Shown: positions 52,692 to 61,600 of the stretch, piece by piece | Layout of the letters: each line of letters opens with the position of its first letter | Position numbering within the stretch: the first letter of the stretch is position 1 | NCBI GenBank assembly: GCA_964452915.1 | Contig: CAYVNW010000002.1 | Span: 1 to 64,000 of the forward strand | From: Colivivens sp964452915 | Lineage (GTDB): Bacteria; Bacteroidota; Bacteroidia; Bacteroidales; Bacteroidaceae | DNA length: 64,000 nucleotides | Direction of reading: 5' to 3' | Notes under the pieces: model-generated | What the model was told of the DNA's origin: nothing | What the model saw: only the letters and a program-made list of their open reading frames with translations | Databases searched by the model: none | Program-made: the position numbers and the translations under genes

Positions 52692-52716
52692 TGTCCAACT
52701 TTTGGGGTGCAGTTCA
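52692..52716 (+). mobile_element. Solo IS3-family terminal inverted repeat
   Basis: The plus strand reads TGTCCAACTTTTGG then GGTGCAGTTCA. In reverse this is TGAACTGCACC followed by CCAAAAGTTGGACA, the form of IS3-family (IS150-type) ends, with the terminal CA at 52715-52716. The transposon body should lie to the left, but only about 85 nt separate it from the reductase stop codon, and no transposase or second end is visible. It is an insertion footprint or deletion remnant. Confidence 0.65.
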
Positions 52717-52740
52717 TTCTTAAATCAAACAACAGAGGAA

Positions 52741-52833
52741 ATGAACATTAGGTTGGAGCACCCTACAGACTACCGCAAGGTTGAGAACCTTACGTATGAA
52801 GTGTACAAGGATGTTCTGCGGCAAGAACTATAA
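52741..52833 (+). pseudogene. N-terminal fragment of a GNAT acetyltransferase gene
   Basis: A 30-codon frame reads MNIRLEHPTDYRKVENLTYE then VYKDVLRQEL and stops. The first part looks like the conserved start of YhbS-type GNAT acetyltransferases (IRLE...DY..VENLT.EAFW), which are about 160 residues long, but the acetyl-CoA-binding core is missing. It lies 25 nt after the IS3-type end, so the gene was probably broken by insertion and deletion there. Confidence 0.55.
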
Positions 52834-53490
52834 CGAGGTTGTCTTACTTCCTTGGACAGATGAACGGGGTGTGAAATACGTAAACATTGAGGATTCTCTT
52901 TTGCAAGATATAAACTCATTATCGTCCGGTCCGTCCGTGAACTTGTCAAACCCTTCTTGCCCTGACATTTACCTATCCAAGGTGTGTCAAGCGGTGACTC
53001 TTCACGAGTCATTGGATGGTGGTTGTATCGTATACCCGTAGTCAGCCTACGGCATGACAGCGGGTTACTAAAGCGGTTAGCCCGCGCGGGCTTATTAATA
53101 AGGTATGGCAATGTGTGTATATTAATGAACTGCGATATGGTAATAAACCGAGCAAATCCACAATAAAGCAATGACTGACATGGTTAACAGAAAGTGTTAT
53201 GCCACATGTGTGGCAGTGTTTAAGCACGTCCATGCATCGTCTGGCATTTGCCAAACAATGTAAGGTCATGATGTTAACGTTTTTGGTTGACTGCTTTAAG
53301 CCTTATTATTAATACGGATTGACATGATTATTGCCTTATAGTCATTCCGTCATCCTGACGTCCGAAGGGAGGAATGGATTCTTGTAGCACTGCATACTAC
53401 ATCAAATATTTAGTAACACTTTACTGAGGTGTTTCGTTGTCTGTATGCTATAGGACTAAATATTTATATATAAATACATTTTACAACAAA
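52834..53490. other. Gene-poor segment with clustered palindromes
   Basis: No convincing gene is seen; the short frames on both strands lack family matches. Hairpin-forming sequences are dense: GACTC/GAGTC near 53000, a perfect 14-nt palindrome AGCCCGCGCGGGCT near 53080, TGCCACATGTGTGGCA (53200-53215), and CATTCC/GGAATG enclosing CGTCA/TGACG (53343-53376). The last resembles dispersed short repeats of the GTCATTC...GGAATG type. The segment may be decayed sequence or a repeat cluster. Confidence 0.5.
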
Positions 53491-53505
53491 TTTTTTATTG
53501 AATTG

Positions 53506-53536
53506 TTGCAACAATAAAAAACATATCTTAACTTTG
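53506..53536 (+). promoter_or_regulatory. Promoter of a putative non-coding RNA
   Basis: TTG at 53506-53508, a 20-nt spacer and TAACTTTG at 53529-53536 match the Bacteroidetes consensus exactly. No start codon with a long frame follows; the downstream sequence is a structured RNA. Confidence 0.75.
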
Positions 53537-53540
53537 CAAC

Positions 53541-53828
53541 GACTCTTGTATCTAATTACAGAGAGTATTTTATTGGCACATTGGTGCGATTGTGGCTGTT
53601 TACAGAATATCTTGATACAAAAGGCGTTTTTGACTCTTCGGAATCTGGCAGTTCCCAACATTCTTGTAGTCAAAACGCAGAGTAACGCAGAAGCCCATGG
53701 CGGGTTTGTATAATTATATAATATTATGCATAAGCATGGGCTTTGGCGTTGCTTGTTTAGGCGAAGACAATGCCAAGATTTAGAGGAGTGAGACCGATAG
53801 AAAGATAAGGTGTCGCGCCTCTTTTTTA
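53541..53828 (+). ncRNA. Putative structured non-coding RNA of about 290 nt
   Basis: A strong promoter ends at 53536 and an intrinsic terminator ends at 53828. Between them four helices can be read. TTGTATC (53546-53552) pairs with GATACAA (53614-53620). GCGTTTTTGACT (53624-53635) pairs with AGTCAAAACGC (53668-53678), with one bulged T. AACGCAGAAGCCCATG (53684-53699) pairs with CATGGGCTTTGGCGTT (53735-53750) over 14 of 16 positions. The terminator stem closes the RNA. No open frame fits it, and it lacks the hallmarks of tmRNA, RNase P, SRP or 6S RNA. It may belong to a known Bacteroidetes family I do not recognise, or be new. Confidence 0.7.
53783..53828 (+). terminator. Terminator of the putative non-coding RNA
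   Basis: GAGGAGTGAGACC (53783-53795) and GGTGTCGCGCCTC (53809-53821) form a stem with two internal mismatches and one G-U pair, followed by six T residues. Confidence 0.8.
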
Positions 53829-53954
53829 TAATGACGTATCACACATGTGATTAGAATTTCCGGAGACTTCGTTCGAATTACAAGTGCATTCCATTACAAA
53901 AAAGCGGAACAGTCTATTACATCGTAAATTGTTTTTATAAGTCCGGCAGCATGC

Positions 53955-54269
53955 TTAATGGTCTCGGCGCAGAGTCCTAAGATCAAAAATGCCTCCTGCG
54001 AGGTTGTGGTTATGGGCATTGAATTTCACTGTTATCAGTGATAATGTTACTTGCTCATTTGAATTTGCGACTTTCATTGTAAGGCTGAGTGAGTCGCTGT
54101 GGTTGCGGTGTATTGAACGCCTTATGGCATCTACTGTTCCTACGAGCGTTGTAACCTCACTCTCTGGTATTGCCTTCATAGCAGTTGGATTTGCGTGATC
54201 GTCAAGACGCACAAAGTCATTGTGCGTCAAACCGTGGTTGTCAAATATCCATTTCCGGTTTACCTTCAT
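53955..54269 (-). CDS. Unrecognised 104-residue protein downstream of the hybrid regulator
   Basis: The frame starts 23 nt after the stop of the hybrid two-component regulator and runs in the same direction. It has no signal peptide or membrane segment. The second half alternates polar and hydrophobic residues (DSLSLTMKVANSNEQVTLSLITVKF), suggesting beta strands. I recognise no family. It could be a small accessory protein of the regulator or the decayed end of a larger gene; its location beside a remnant-rich region favours the latter. Confidence 0.35.
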   Translation of the reverse strand: MKVNRKWIFDNHGLTHNDFVRLDDHANPTAMKAIPESEVTTLVGTVDAIRRSIHRNHSDSLSLTMKVANSNEQVTLSLITVKFNAHNHNLAGGIFDLRTLRRDH

Positions 54270-54292
54270 ATACAGCCTTTGGCACTATCCTA

Positions 54293-57200
54293 TTATTCAA
54301 GCAGTTTCTGCAGAGTTTCATCGTCTATATTCTCTGAATAATAGGCAATGAACTCCTTTGGCGTCATCCCAAAGTACTCACGGAATGTGTTACTGAAATG
54401 CGAGTGTGACGAGAATCCTACACGGTATGCCACTTCCGAAATATTCACATTGTTGTTAACCAGAAAATAGGCAGCCTGCTTCAGCCTGTATGAGCGTATG
54501 AAGCTGTTTGGTGACATCCCGTAACGTTCTTTCATCTTCCTGTTCAAATGTACACGGCTTACTCCTATTTCGCTTGCCAATTCACGCACTCCGAAACTGG
54601 AATCGTCAAGGTGCTTTCTCAAAGCCTCGTTTACCTTGCCAAACAGTATATCCTCAACACTGTCTATTTTAGCCGCTGAATAATCGAACCCTATTTCTGT
54701 ACGACGTATACGGCTGACCATCTGCTCGCGTATGCGTATACCCTGGGCGATAGCACCCTTCAACATGAGCAAGTTGAACGGCTTGCTAAGGAAATGGTCG
54801 ACATCGAGGTTAAGGCTCTGAATTTGCGCACGATCGCTATTTTCACTTGTGAGCATAATAACCGGTATGTTATTAGTCTCAGGATTTGACTTTATACGTT
54901 TGCACAACTCAATTCCGTCACCGTCGGGCATACGTATATCTGTTACGACTGCGTCGGGACGCAGTTTGAGAATTTGTTGCCATGCGGGGTTCCCGCCATA
55001 AGCTACAATTACATTATACGTATCTTGCAATTGATCCTTAATGTATTGGCATAATGCCTTATCATCATCTACGACCATAATTGTCCGTTTCTTTCTTTCT
55101 GTATTGGCATCATCCTCATCCTCCTCCTCATTGTCTGGCACCTCTATATCAGCGAACAGACTATTATCGTCTTCTGACTGCTTTGTCTCTTCCTCACGTG
55201 GTAACAGTTCTTCTTCAGTCAGATGGCTATTTCCCAACGGGAACTCCATGACGAACTCCACTCCGTCAGGGTCAACATTGCGCACGTTGATCGTTCCATG
55301 ATGCAGGTTGACCAGTTCTGTTACAAGATTAAGTCCGATTCCGGATCCTGCCTTGTCCGACGTACCATTGTTAGCTTGATAGAAGCGTTCGAAAATATGC
55401 GGCAAATCGCGTGGAGCTATATACGAGCCGCTATTATATACTCTGATCTCAAACCAATCCTTTGAGTTTTTCAGGATGCAGCGTGTACGTATGAGTATTT
55501 TGCCGCCTTCAGGTGTGAACTTGAACGCATTTGATAACAGGTTGACTAAAATTTTCTCGAAATGCACCTTGTCCAACCATATTGATACATGCTGGTTGGC
55601 ATGTTCTATGGTAAACGTTATTCGTTTCGTTGTGGCATATCCGGCGAACGACTGGGCGATTGAGTCTGAATACTGCAAGAAATCAACTTCAGAGAAATGC
55701 AGGTGGAATTGTCCGCTGTCGATCTTTCGTATATCCGTTATCTGCTTCACTATGTTAAGCAACCGCTCACAGTTGCGTTCCATCAGACGGTAGAGGCTGA
55801 TTCTATTTTCACTCTCTTTCGACATTTCGCCTGTAGACTCCTCTGCGCTCATAAGTTGTCGGAGAGGCGACACGATCATTGTAAGAGGGGAGCGCAATTC
55901 GTGTGTGATGCTGGTGAACATACGCAGTTTTGCCTCTTTCATCTGTTCGTTTTGGCGAGCCATGCCAAGCAGCCTCTTCTGTCTTTGACGCTGCTGATAT
56001 ACATTATATATATAATATAATATGGATGCGAAAATCAATATATAAATAATCCAGGCCCACCACGATGCATACCATGGATAAGCTACAACAACTTTTATAC
56101 TTTTCTCTATTGCGTTCTCTTTGTCGTTTTCATAATAGGCCCTTATTCTTAATGTATAAGTACCGGAAGGCAGAGCTGAATAATATCCTTCCGTAGCAGA
56201 CTGGATGGTATGCCATGCATTATCATATCCTTCAAGTATGTACTCGTAGAATATGCGGTTAGGCGAAGCAAAATCAGGAACTCCAAACGTAAATGTCAGA
56301 GAATTCTCATCAGCGCCCAACGATATTTTAGTTGCAGAGAAAATGTTACGGTCCAGTATGTTGTCGTCAGAACCGGCATCGTACGATATAGTCTGACCAT
56401 TCACCTTTAGACCGGTAAGCATAAACTGGCCTGCGAACTTCTTTTGCTGGGCAATCAGTTTGGAATCAAAACTAATAATGCCGTTATCCGAGCCGAAGAA
56501 AATGAAGTCAGAAGGTGATTTATATTGTGCCTTTGGATGGAACTCTCCAATAAAATATCCGCTAAACGAGGAGAACACGTGTGGTGTAAGAGTCGCCTTG
56601 TCAAGCCGTATGATGCTATTTGCGGCAGCCAGCCATATATCGGTTGTTGTTGCCTCAACAGACATGATGGATTCTTTTGGTAATATGATGTCATAAGTCT
56701 TGTTATTGATATCATATATCACCAAGCCGGAATTGGTACCAATGAGGAGTTTGTCTCCATCTCTCATGATGCTTTTTGCCATCAGCACGTCCGACTGCTC
56801 ATATACGACTTCGTTTATGCTGTTTGACTCTATATTGTATTGGAACACACCTTTCGTCGTGCCAATCCACAGGTTGCCCATATTATCATAGTAGAGGGAG
56901 TAAGTCCATCCGTTGAATGAGTAAATCGTTGACAAATTGGTGACTGACCGGTCTTTGAGATTGATGCGATAAACTCCTCTCCCGTTAGTCCCTACAAACA
57001 GAATATCTGAGTCCTTGTCGTATGCAAGATCCATAATCAGTCCGTTGGACAATCTACTCAGCCATTCCGGCGTTACAAAACGTCCGTCTACGCAACATTG
57101 TAAGCCGCCTCCATATGAGCCTGCCCACACAGTTCCTCTGTTGTCGATGGCAATACATTGAACCAAACCGGACTTCAGTCCGTCCACTTCCAAGACATGG

Positions 57201-58357
57201 TTGATATCTCCGTCTATCGCTTTGAACACTCCGCACCCATCGGTGCCAATCCAATATGTTCCTTCTTTGTCGGCTGCGATTGACGTAACGCTCGACACGT
57301 TGATTCCATTAGGAGCAGGCGACACCGCATGATAAATGAAGTTATCTGAATTGTTGGGCAGTACGAGTACACCTTTCTGGTAGATCCCAATGAGCAGGTT
57401 GCCGTTGGCATCCTCCGAAAACGAACGTATCTTGGCAAAATCCAGATTTACGTTTGGACTGGATATTGCATAGGGTATCAGTGTCTCATCGGCACCACCA
57501 AACTGCCATATACCTCGACTATCGGTTCCGAAAAGTATAGCTCCGTCTTTACGCTCTATAATCGATGACACTGGGAAGTTGAACTGTTGCTTAAGCGTGC
57601 GTAGCTGCTTTAATTTAGCATCGTAAATAAGTACACCGGCATTTGTGCCAAACAAAATATCATTAGACTTCCGTTTTTGTACGATTGTATTCACGTTGCT
57701 GCTTCTGATGATGTCTAATGCCTCAGGAGAAGCCTCAACACGAATCTCCTTCATCGTATTGAGATTAACTACTATCAGTTGATGCTGTATGCTGACAACC
57801 CAAAGGTTGTTGCTCTTGTCGATAAATACAGTCGTGCAGAACTTTTGTGGAATTATCTTCTGCAGTTTGGCCGTAGCGATGGAATCAGTTTTTCCTTCCT
57901 GCTCATCAAATATTATAATGCCGTTGCCATCAGTTGAAAGCAAAATTTGATCCGCCTTGATATAGTCGATGATGTTGTTGACAGAAAAACCGGCTTTAGG
58001 CTCGTTACCCCGAAGAATCATGTGTTTGATACTATTGTCTTCCAGGTTGTATTTAAGCAAGCCGTTGCTCGTTGCTAGCCAATACGTATTATTGCGGTAT
58101 TCCTTTATCATACGCACAGCATTAATCAGCATATCGTTGTGACTTTCAAGTATATCGTAGAACTTGTTGCCGTCAAACATATTGAGAGATGCTACGCCGG
58201 TGATCCATGCAATTCCTTTCGAGTCAATAAATGTGGAATAAATGGAACTTGTTGTCAACCCGTCCTGGGTCGTATATATTCTTGATACTTGAGCCTTGCC
58301 CTTCATAGTGAACAGCAAGACGGCAAGTAGCAGCACAATTGACTTCGTTGGTCTCAT
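54293..58357 (-). CDS. Hybrid two-component system sensor/regulator (HTCS)
   Basis: The 1354-residue one-protein signalling system has a signal peptide (MRPTKSIVLLLAVLLFTMKGKAQ) and periplasmic two-bladed propeller repeats to about 640 (W-containing repeats such as TYWIGTDGCGVF, TVWAGSYGGGLQ, NLWIGTTKGVFQ). A Y_Y_Y domain (about 660-750) and one transmembrane helix (about 765-786) follow. Next come a histidine kinase with His819 in FTSITHELRSPLT and the ATP site NLLSNAFKFTPEGG and GSGIGLNLV. A receiver has Asp1140 in VVTDIRMPDG, and an AraC-type DNA-binding domain occupies the last 100 residues. HTCS proteins sense glycan fragments and induce utilisation loci. Here the only neighbour it could control is the divergent secreted-protein gene. 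Confidence 0.95.
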   Translation of the reverse strand: MRPTKSIVLLLAVLLFTMKGKAQVSRIYTTQDGLTTSSIYSTFIDSKGIAWITGVASLNMFDGNKFYDILESHNDMLINAVRMIKEYRNNTYWLATSNGLLKYNLEDNSIKHMILRGNEPKAGFSVNNIIDYIKADQILLSTDGNGIIIFDEQEGKTDSIATAKLQKIIPQKFCTTVFIDKSNNLWVVSIQHQLIVVNLNTMKEIRVEASPEALDIIRSSNVNTIVQKRKSNDILFGTNAGVLIYDAKLKQLRTLKQQFNFPVSSIIERKDGAILFGTDSRGIWQFGGADETLIPYAISSPNVNLDFAKIRSFSEDANGNLLIGIYQKGVLVLPNNSDNFIYHAVSPAPNGINVSSVTSIAADKEGTYWIGTDGCGVFKAIDGDINHVLEVDGLKSGLVQCIAIDNRGTVWAGSYGGGLQCCVDGRFVTPEWLSRLSNGLIMDLAYDKDSDILFVGTNGRGVYRINLKDRSVTNLSTIYSFNGWTYSLYYDNMGNLWIGTTKGVFQYNIESNSINEVVYEQSDVLMAKSIMRDGDKLLIGTNSGLVIYDINNKTYDIILPKESIMSVEATTTDIWLAAANSIIRLDKATLTPHVFSSFSGYFIGEFHPKAQYKSPSDFIFFGSDNGIISFDSKLIAQQKKFAGQFMLTGLKVNGQTISYDAGSDDNILDRNIFSATKISLGADENSLTFTFGVPDFASPNRIFYEYILEGYDNAWHTIQSATEGYYSALPSGTYTLRIRAYYENDKENAIEKSIKVVVAYPWYASWWAWIIYILIFASILYYIYNVYQQRQRQKRLLGMARQNEQMKEAKLRMFTSITHELRSPLTMIVSPLRQLMSAEESTGEMSKESENRISLYRLMERNCERLLNIVKQITDIRKIDSGQFHLHFSEVDFLQYSDSIAQSFAGYATTKRITFTIEHANQHVSIWLDKVHFEKILVNLLSNAFKFTPEGGKILIRTRCILKNSKDWFEIRVYNSGSYIAPRDLPHIFERFYQANNGTSDKAGSGIGLNLVTELVNLHHGTINVRNVDPDGVEFVMEFPLGNSHLTEEELLPREEETKQSEDDNSLFADIEVPDNEEEDEDDANTERKKRTIMVVDDDKALCQYIKDQLQDTYNVIVAYGGNPAWQQILKLRPDAVVTDIRMPDGDGIELCKRIKSNPETNNIPVIMLTSENSDRAQIQSLNLDVDHFLSKPFNLLMLKGAIAQGIRIREQMVSRIRRTEIGFDYSAAKIDSVEDILFGKVNEALRKHLDDSSFGVRELASEIGVSRVHLNRKMKERYGMSPNSFIRSYRLKQAAYFLVNNNVNISEVAYRVGFSSHSHFSNTFREYFGMTPKEFIAYYSENIDDETLQKLLE

Positions 58358-58438
58358 AATAGTATGTTATTATTTGAATTCACAATGCAAAGATAATATA
58401 TTTTTTTTGTTCGGCATCATCGTTTTGCTTTAAAGTAC

Positions 58439-58473
58439 GACATATTATGCCACATGCGGCACATGTATGTGTC
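58439..58473. promoter_or_regulatory. Imperfect palindrome between the regulator and secreted-protein genes
   Basis: The sequence contains TTATGCCACATG (58445-58456), with TGCC and GGCA arms (58448-58451 and 58458-58461), flanked by GACA and TGTC about 30 nt apart. The same 12-mer occurs at 53197-53208 inside another palindrome. It may be an operator for the adjacent regulator. -7 boxes are nearby: TATCTTTG (minus strand, 58388-58395) for the regulator and TACGTTTG (58524-58531) for the secreted protein. Confidence 0.35.
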
Positions 58474-58612
58474 TTTTTATTATGATGTTACAAAATTTCA
58501 AGTAAAACAAAAAAATCTGCAATTACGTTTGATGCAAATGTTGTTCCTTTGCATTCGGAAAATAACATGTAAACGTATGAATAATAATGTTTATTTACTA
58601 ATACATTCAACT

Positions 58613-61600
58613 ATGATTAAAAAATTACTTTCTGTTTTATTTGCCGCTACTGCATGCATGGCGGTAAATGCACAAATCGATGCCTCCAGTTGGAAAGTCG
58701 GTGATAATATATCCGACCAACTGAATTGGGGCGACTACGATGGCACTACGAATGACGGTTATTGGAAGGGGACAGACGCTTCTTATAATTCTAATGAATG
58801 GGAGAACTTCCAAATCCCTGACATCGACCGTTACCAGTTTGTATATCTCCCTGCAGGAGTATACACATTACGTGCACAAGCTTTCCACCGTTACGGTGAT
58901 CAAAGCGCGGCGGCCAGCCTCTATTTCAATGGAACAGAGCAAGACACATATGCTTACCTCTATGCTGACGCAATAGCAGTTGACAGCACAAACGAGGATG
59001 GCGAAATAGTTGCATATACAGTGAACTCATCACGCCAAACAGCCATCTGCTCAAACTGGTCTACAGAAGCCGACCACATCATATATGAGTTGCTTAATGA
59101 TGATGGAAGCGCTAACTGGCAATCAGATTCCAAGTACACTTTTGATGGAAAAGACTATTACGCGCCAAACAGCATGTCGGGTGCACGCGCATACTTTGAC
59201 ATGGATGCTTTTTGGAACGAAGTCAAGATTGTCATTAAGGAAGACAGTTATGTCAAATTGGGAATACGCCGTCCGGGTACAAACGTAAGTTTTGAATGGC
59301 TATTGTATTCAAACTTCCAGATTATTTACGAAGGCGATGCAGGCGAAGCCGTGGAGATTGAATTGGCAAACGAAGCCCTTCAAGCCGCTCAGGCATCAGC
59401 TGAAAAACTCGCAGAGCAAATCAGCAGTTCATACGGTTCCCTCGGAGCATTGCTCGACGATGCGATCATGGAAGTAGATTACGACAATTCCGATGCCGAG
59501 AGCATCAAACAGGCTACAGATGAAGTAAATGCCATTGTCGCAACGTATACTGCATACTACAATGATGCACAAACTATAAGCAGTCTCATTGAGACCATGA
59601 CTACTTTGTCGAAGACTACCTCATATCCAAGTTTGGCTGAATTCACCGATGCGATAGCTAATGCCCAAAATGTTATAGACGATGGAAACGAAGGTCACGA
59701 CATGACTATATCCGATCCTGCCGCTTACACAGAGGCAAAGAATAAGTTGATCAGCGCACGTTTCGATTACTTACTCTCTGCCGGAGCTAACGAAAATGGT
59801 GCTTATGATGTATCTGCGGCAATCAAGACCCCTTGGTTCTGTAACGACGAATATAATCCTACATGGGATGAGGCTTCACAGGAATATAAATATTCCGATG
59901 AAATCGAGAATGCATGGTTCGGTGAGAAAAAGGCATGGGAAGTGAATTCTGCCCAAGCAGATGAAGCAAACAACCGTTTTGCGCTTTCCGACAAAGTCAC
60001 ATTCTACAACACCGAAGTCAATAACGAATGGGTGCGCGACATGCATGTCACGAGTGGATGGATGGGTAGCATTGGCAACCCACAGTTTACTCAAGGCTAT
60101 ACAGCCGTACAGCAATGGAGCGGTAGCGTTATCGGTGGTTATGCAGGAGTACACCAAACCCTTACCGGACTTCCTGACGGATACTACTCTATGAGTGCAT
60201 TATATGTTAACTCAGGCAACGACATATCCGAAGGTCAGTATGCGTTTATCTCTTGTGGTGACAAAGTTGAGAAGGCCCAATTTACCAACAAATACACAGG
60301 ATGGTGGAGTAACACCCGTGCAGGTTGGCAAACACTGACAACCGAAATGCTTCAAGTTACAGGCGGCACAGCCACTGTCGGTGTTCGCAGCGACTGGTTC
60401 TATGCGGCAACAGGTTTCCACCTTTATTATTATGGTGAGAATCCGGACTTCTCGTCAATGGTTCAAAAACAGATTGACGCAGTCAACAGTACCGCTGCAG
60501 AGAAGCTTACCTTCCCAAGCGATATAGCCAAAGTCGCAGAAATACTTGGTTCGATCAAGTTGCCGGTTGAAGGATTCGACGCTTACACGGCAGCCCTCGA
60601 CTCAATTTCGTCTGCCAACGCTTATATAAATACCGCATACAACTACTTGAACTCATGGAATTTGGTTGATCAAGTTGTTGCCGAACAGGCAAAATACGAA
60701 GAAACAACTCCTGAGTATGCAATATATGAGACATTGTTTAACTCAGTTCTTGAAATCGGTACAGGAGAGAGCGATACTTATAAAACAGCTCAAGCCGCTA
60801 CTGAACTCTACAACTCGTTGAATAACTATCTCACATACCGCACAGAGGTTGCAGGCTATGCTACATACAATGCCGACATTACTTCTCTGATAGAGACCCA
60901 TAACGAAGGCTTGAAAGCATCTGTTACTGCAGAGAAAGTTGCAGAATATACAGAGCAACTCGAAGAAGCCTACAAGAAGGCTGTTATCACTAAAAATACT
61001 GAAACTCTCGCAGCTCTTGGCATCGACAAAGCCACTATTGCCAACCCTGTAGACGTAACAGTACTCTTGAAAAACCCTGACTTCTCGGATGGCAAGAATG
61101 GATGGACCGACGCTACAAACAACTTAGCAGTAGACCAGAAATTGCAGAATGCAGAGCGTTGGAACGCCAACTTTGACTACTCACAGGTCATATATGGTCT
61201 TCCTGAAGGATGCTACATGCTTAGCGTTCAGTCATTCTATCGTGACGGAAGCATAGGCGATACAGAAAGCGGAGCTTATTACAACTGGTGGTACGCTTCA
61301 GCAGCCGACGAAGAGCTATGGGAGAACAATAATGTCAAACTTTATGTCAGCACAGACGGACGCGAGACAACCAAGTCAATCAAGTCAATAGCAAGCGAAC
61401 TCTTTACCGAGCCGTCTTATACCCGTACTGTTGGCAGTCTGGTAGAAGGTGACGTCTTAGTTGACGAAAACGGAAATGTTGTTTACGACGAGAATGGAAA
61501 TGAAATAGTATTGTACGATACCATTTGGCAGTATTACAATGATACTACATACACAGAGGCTGGAGAAATGGAAGTAAAAGCTCATGGCTTCCCATTTGAC

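Noticed and set aside
52770..53171. 133-residue minus-strand frame in the gene-poor region
   Set aside because: It spans several palindromes and the GNAT fragment, is rich in Arg, Ser and Thr without fold pattern, and looks like a chance frame.
53498..53713. 71-residue plus-strand frame within the putative RNA gene
   Set aside because: It starts upstream of the predicted transcript start and crosses the paired arms of the RNA; structure explains the conservation-like features better.
53506..53828. CRISPR, retron or group II intron as explanation of the structured segment
   Set aside because: There are no regularly spaced repeats, no reverse transcriptase gene nearby and no intron domain V-like hairpin.
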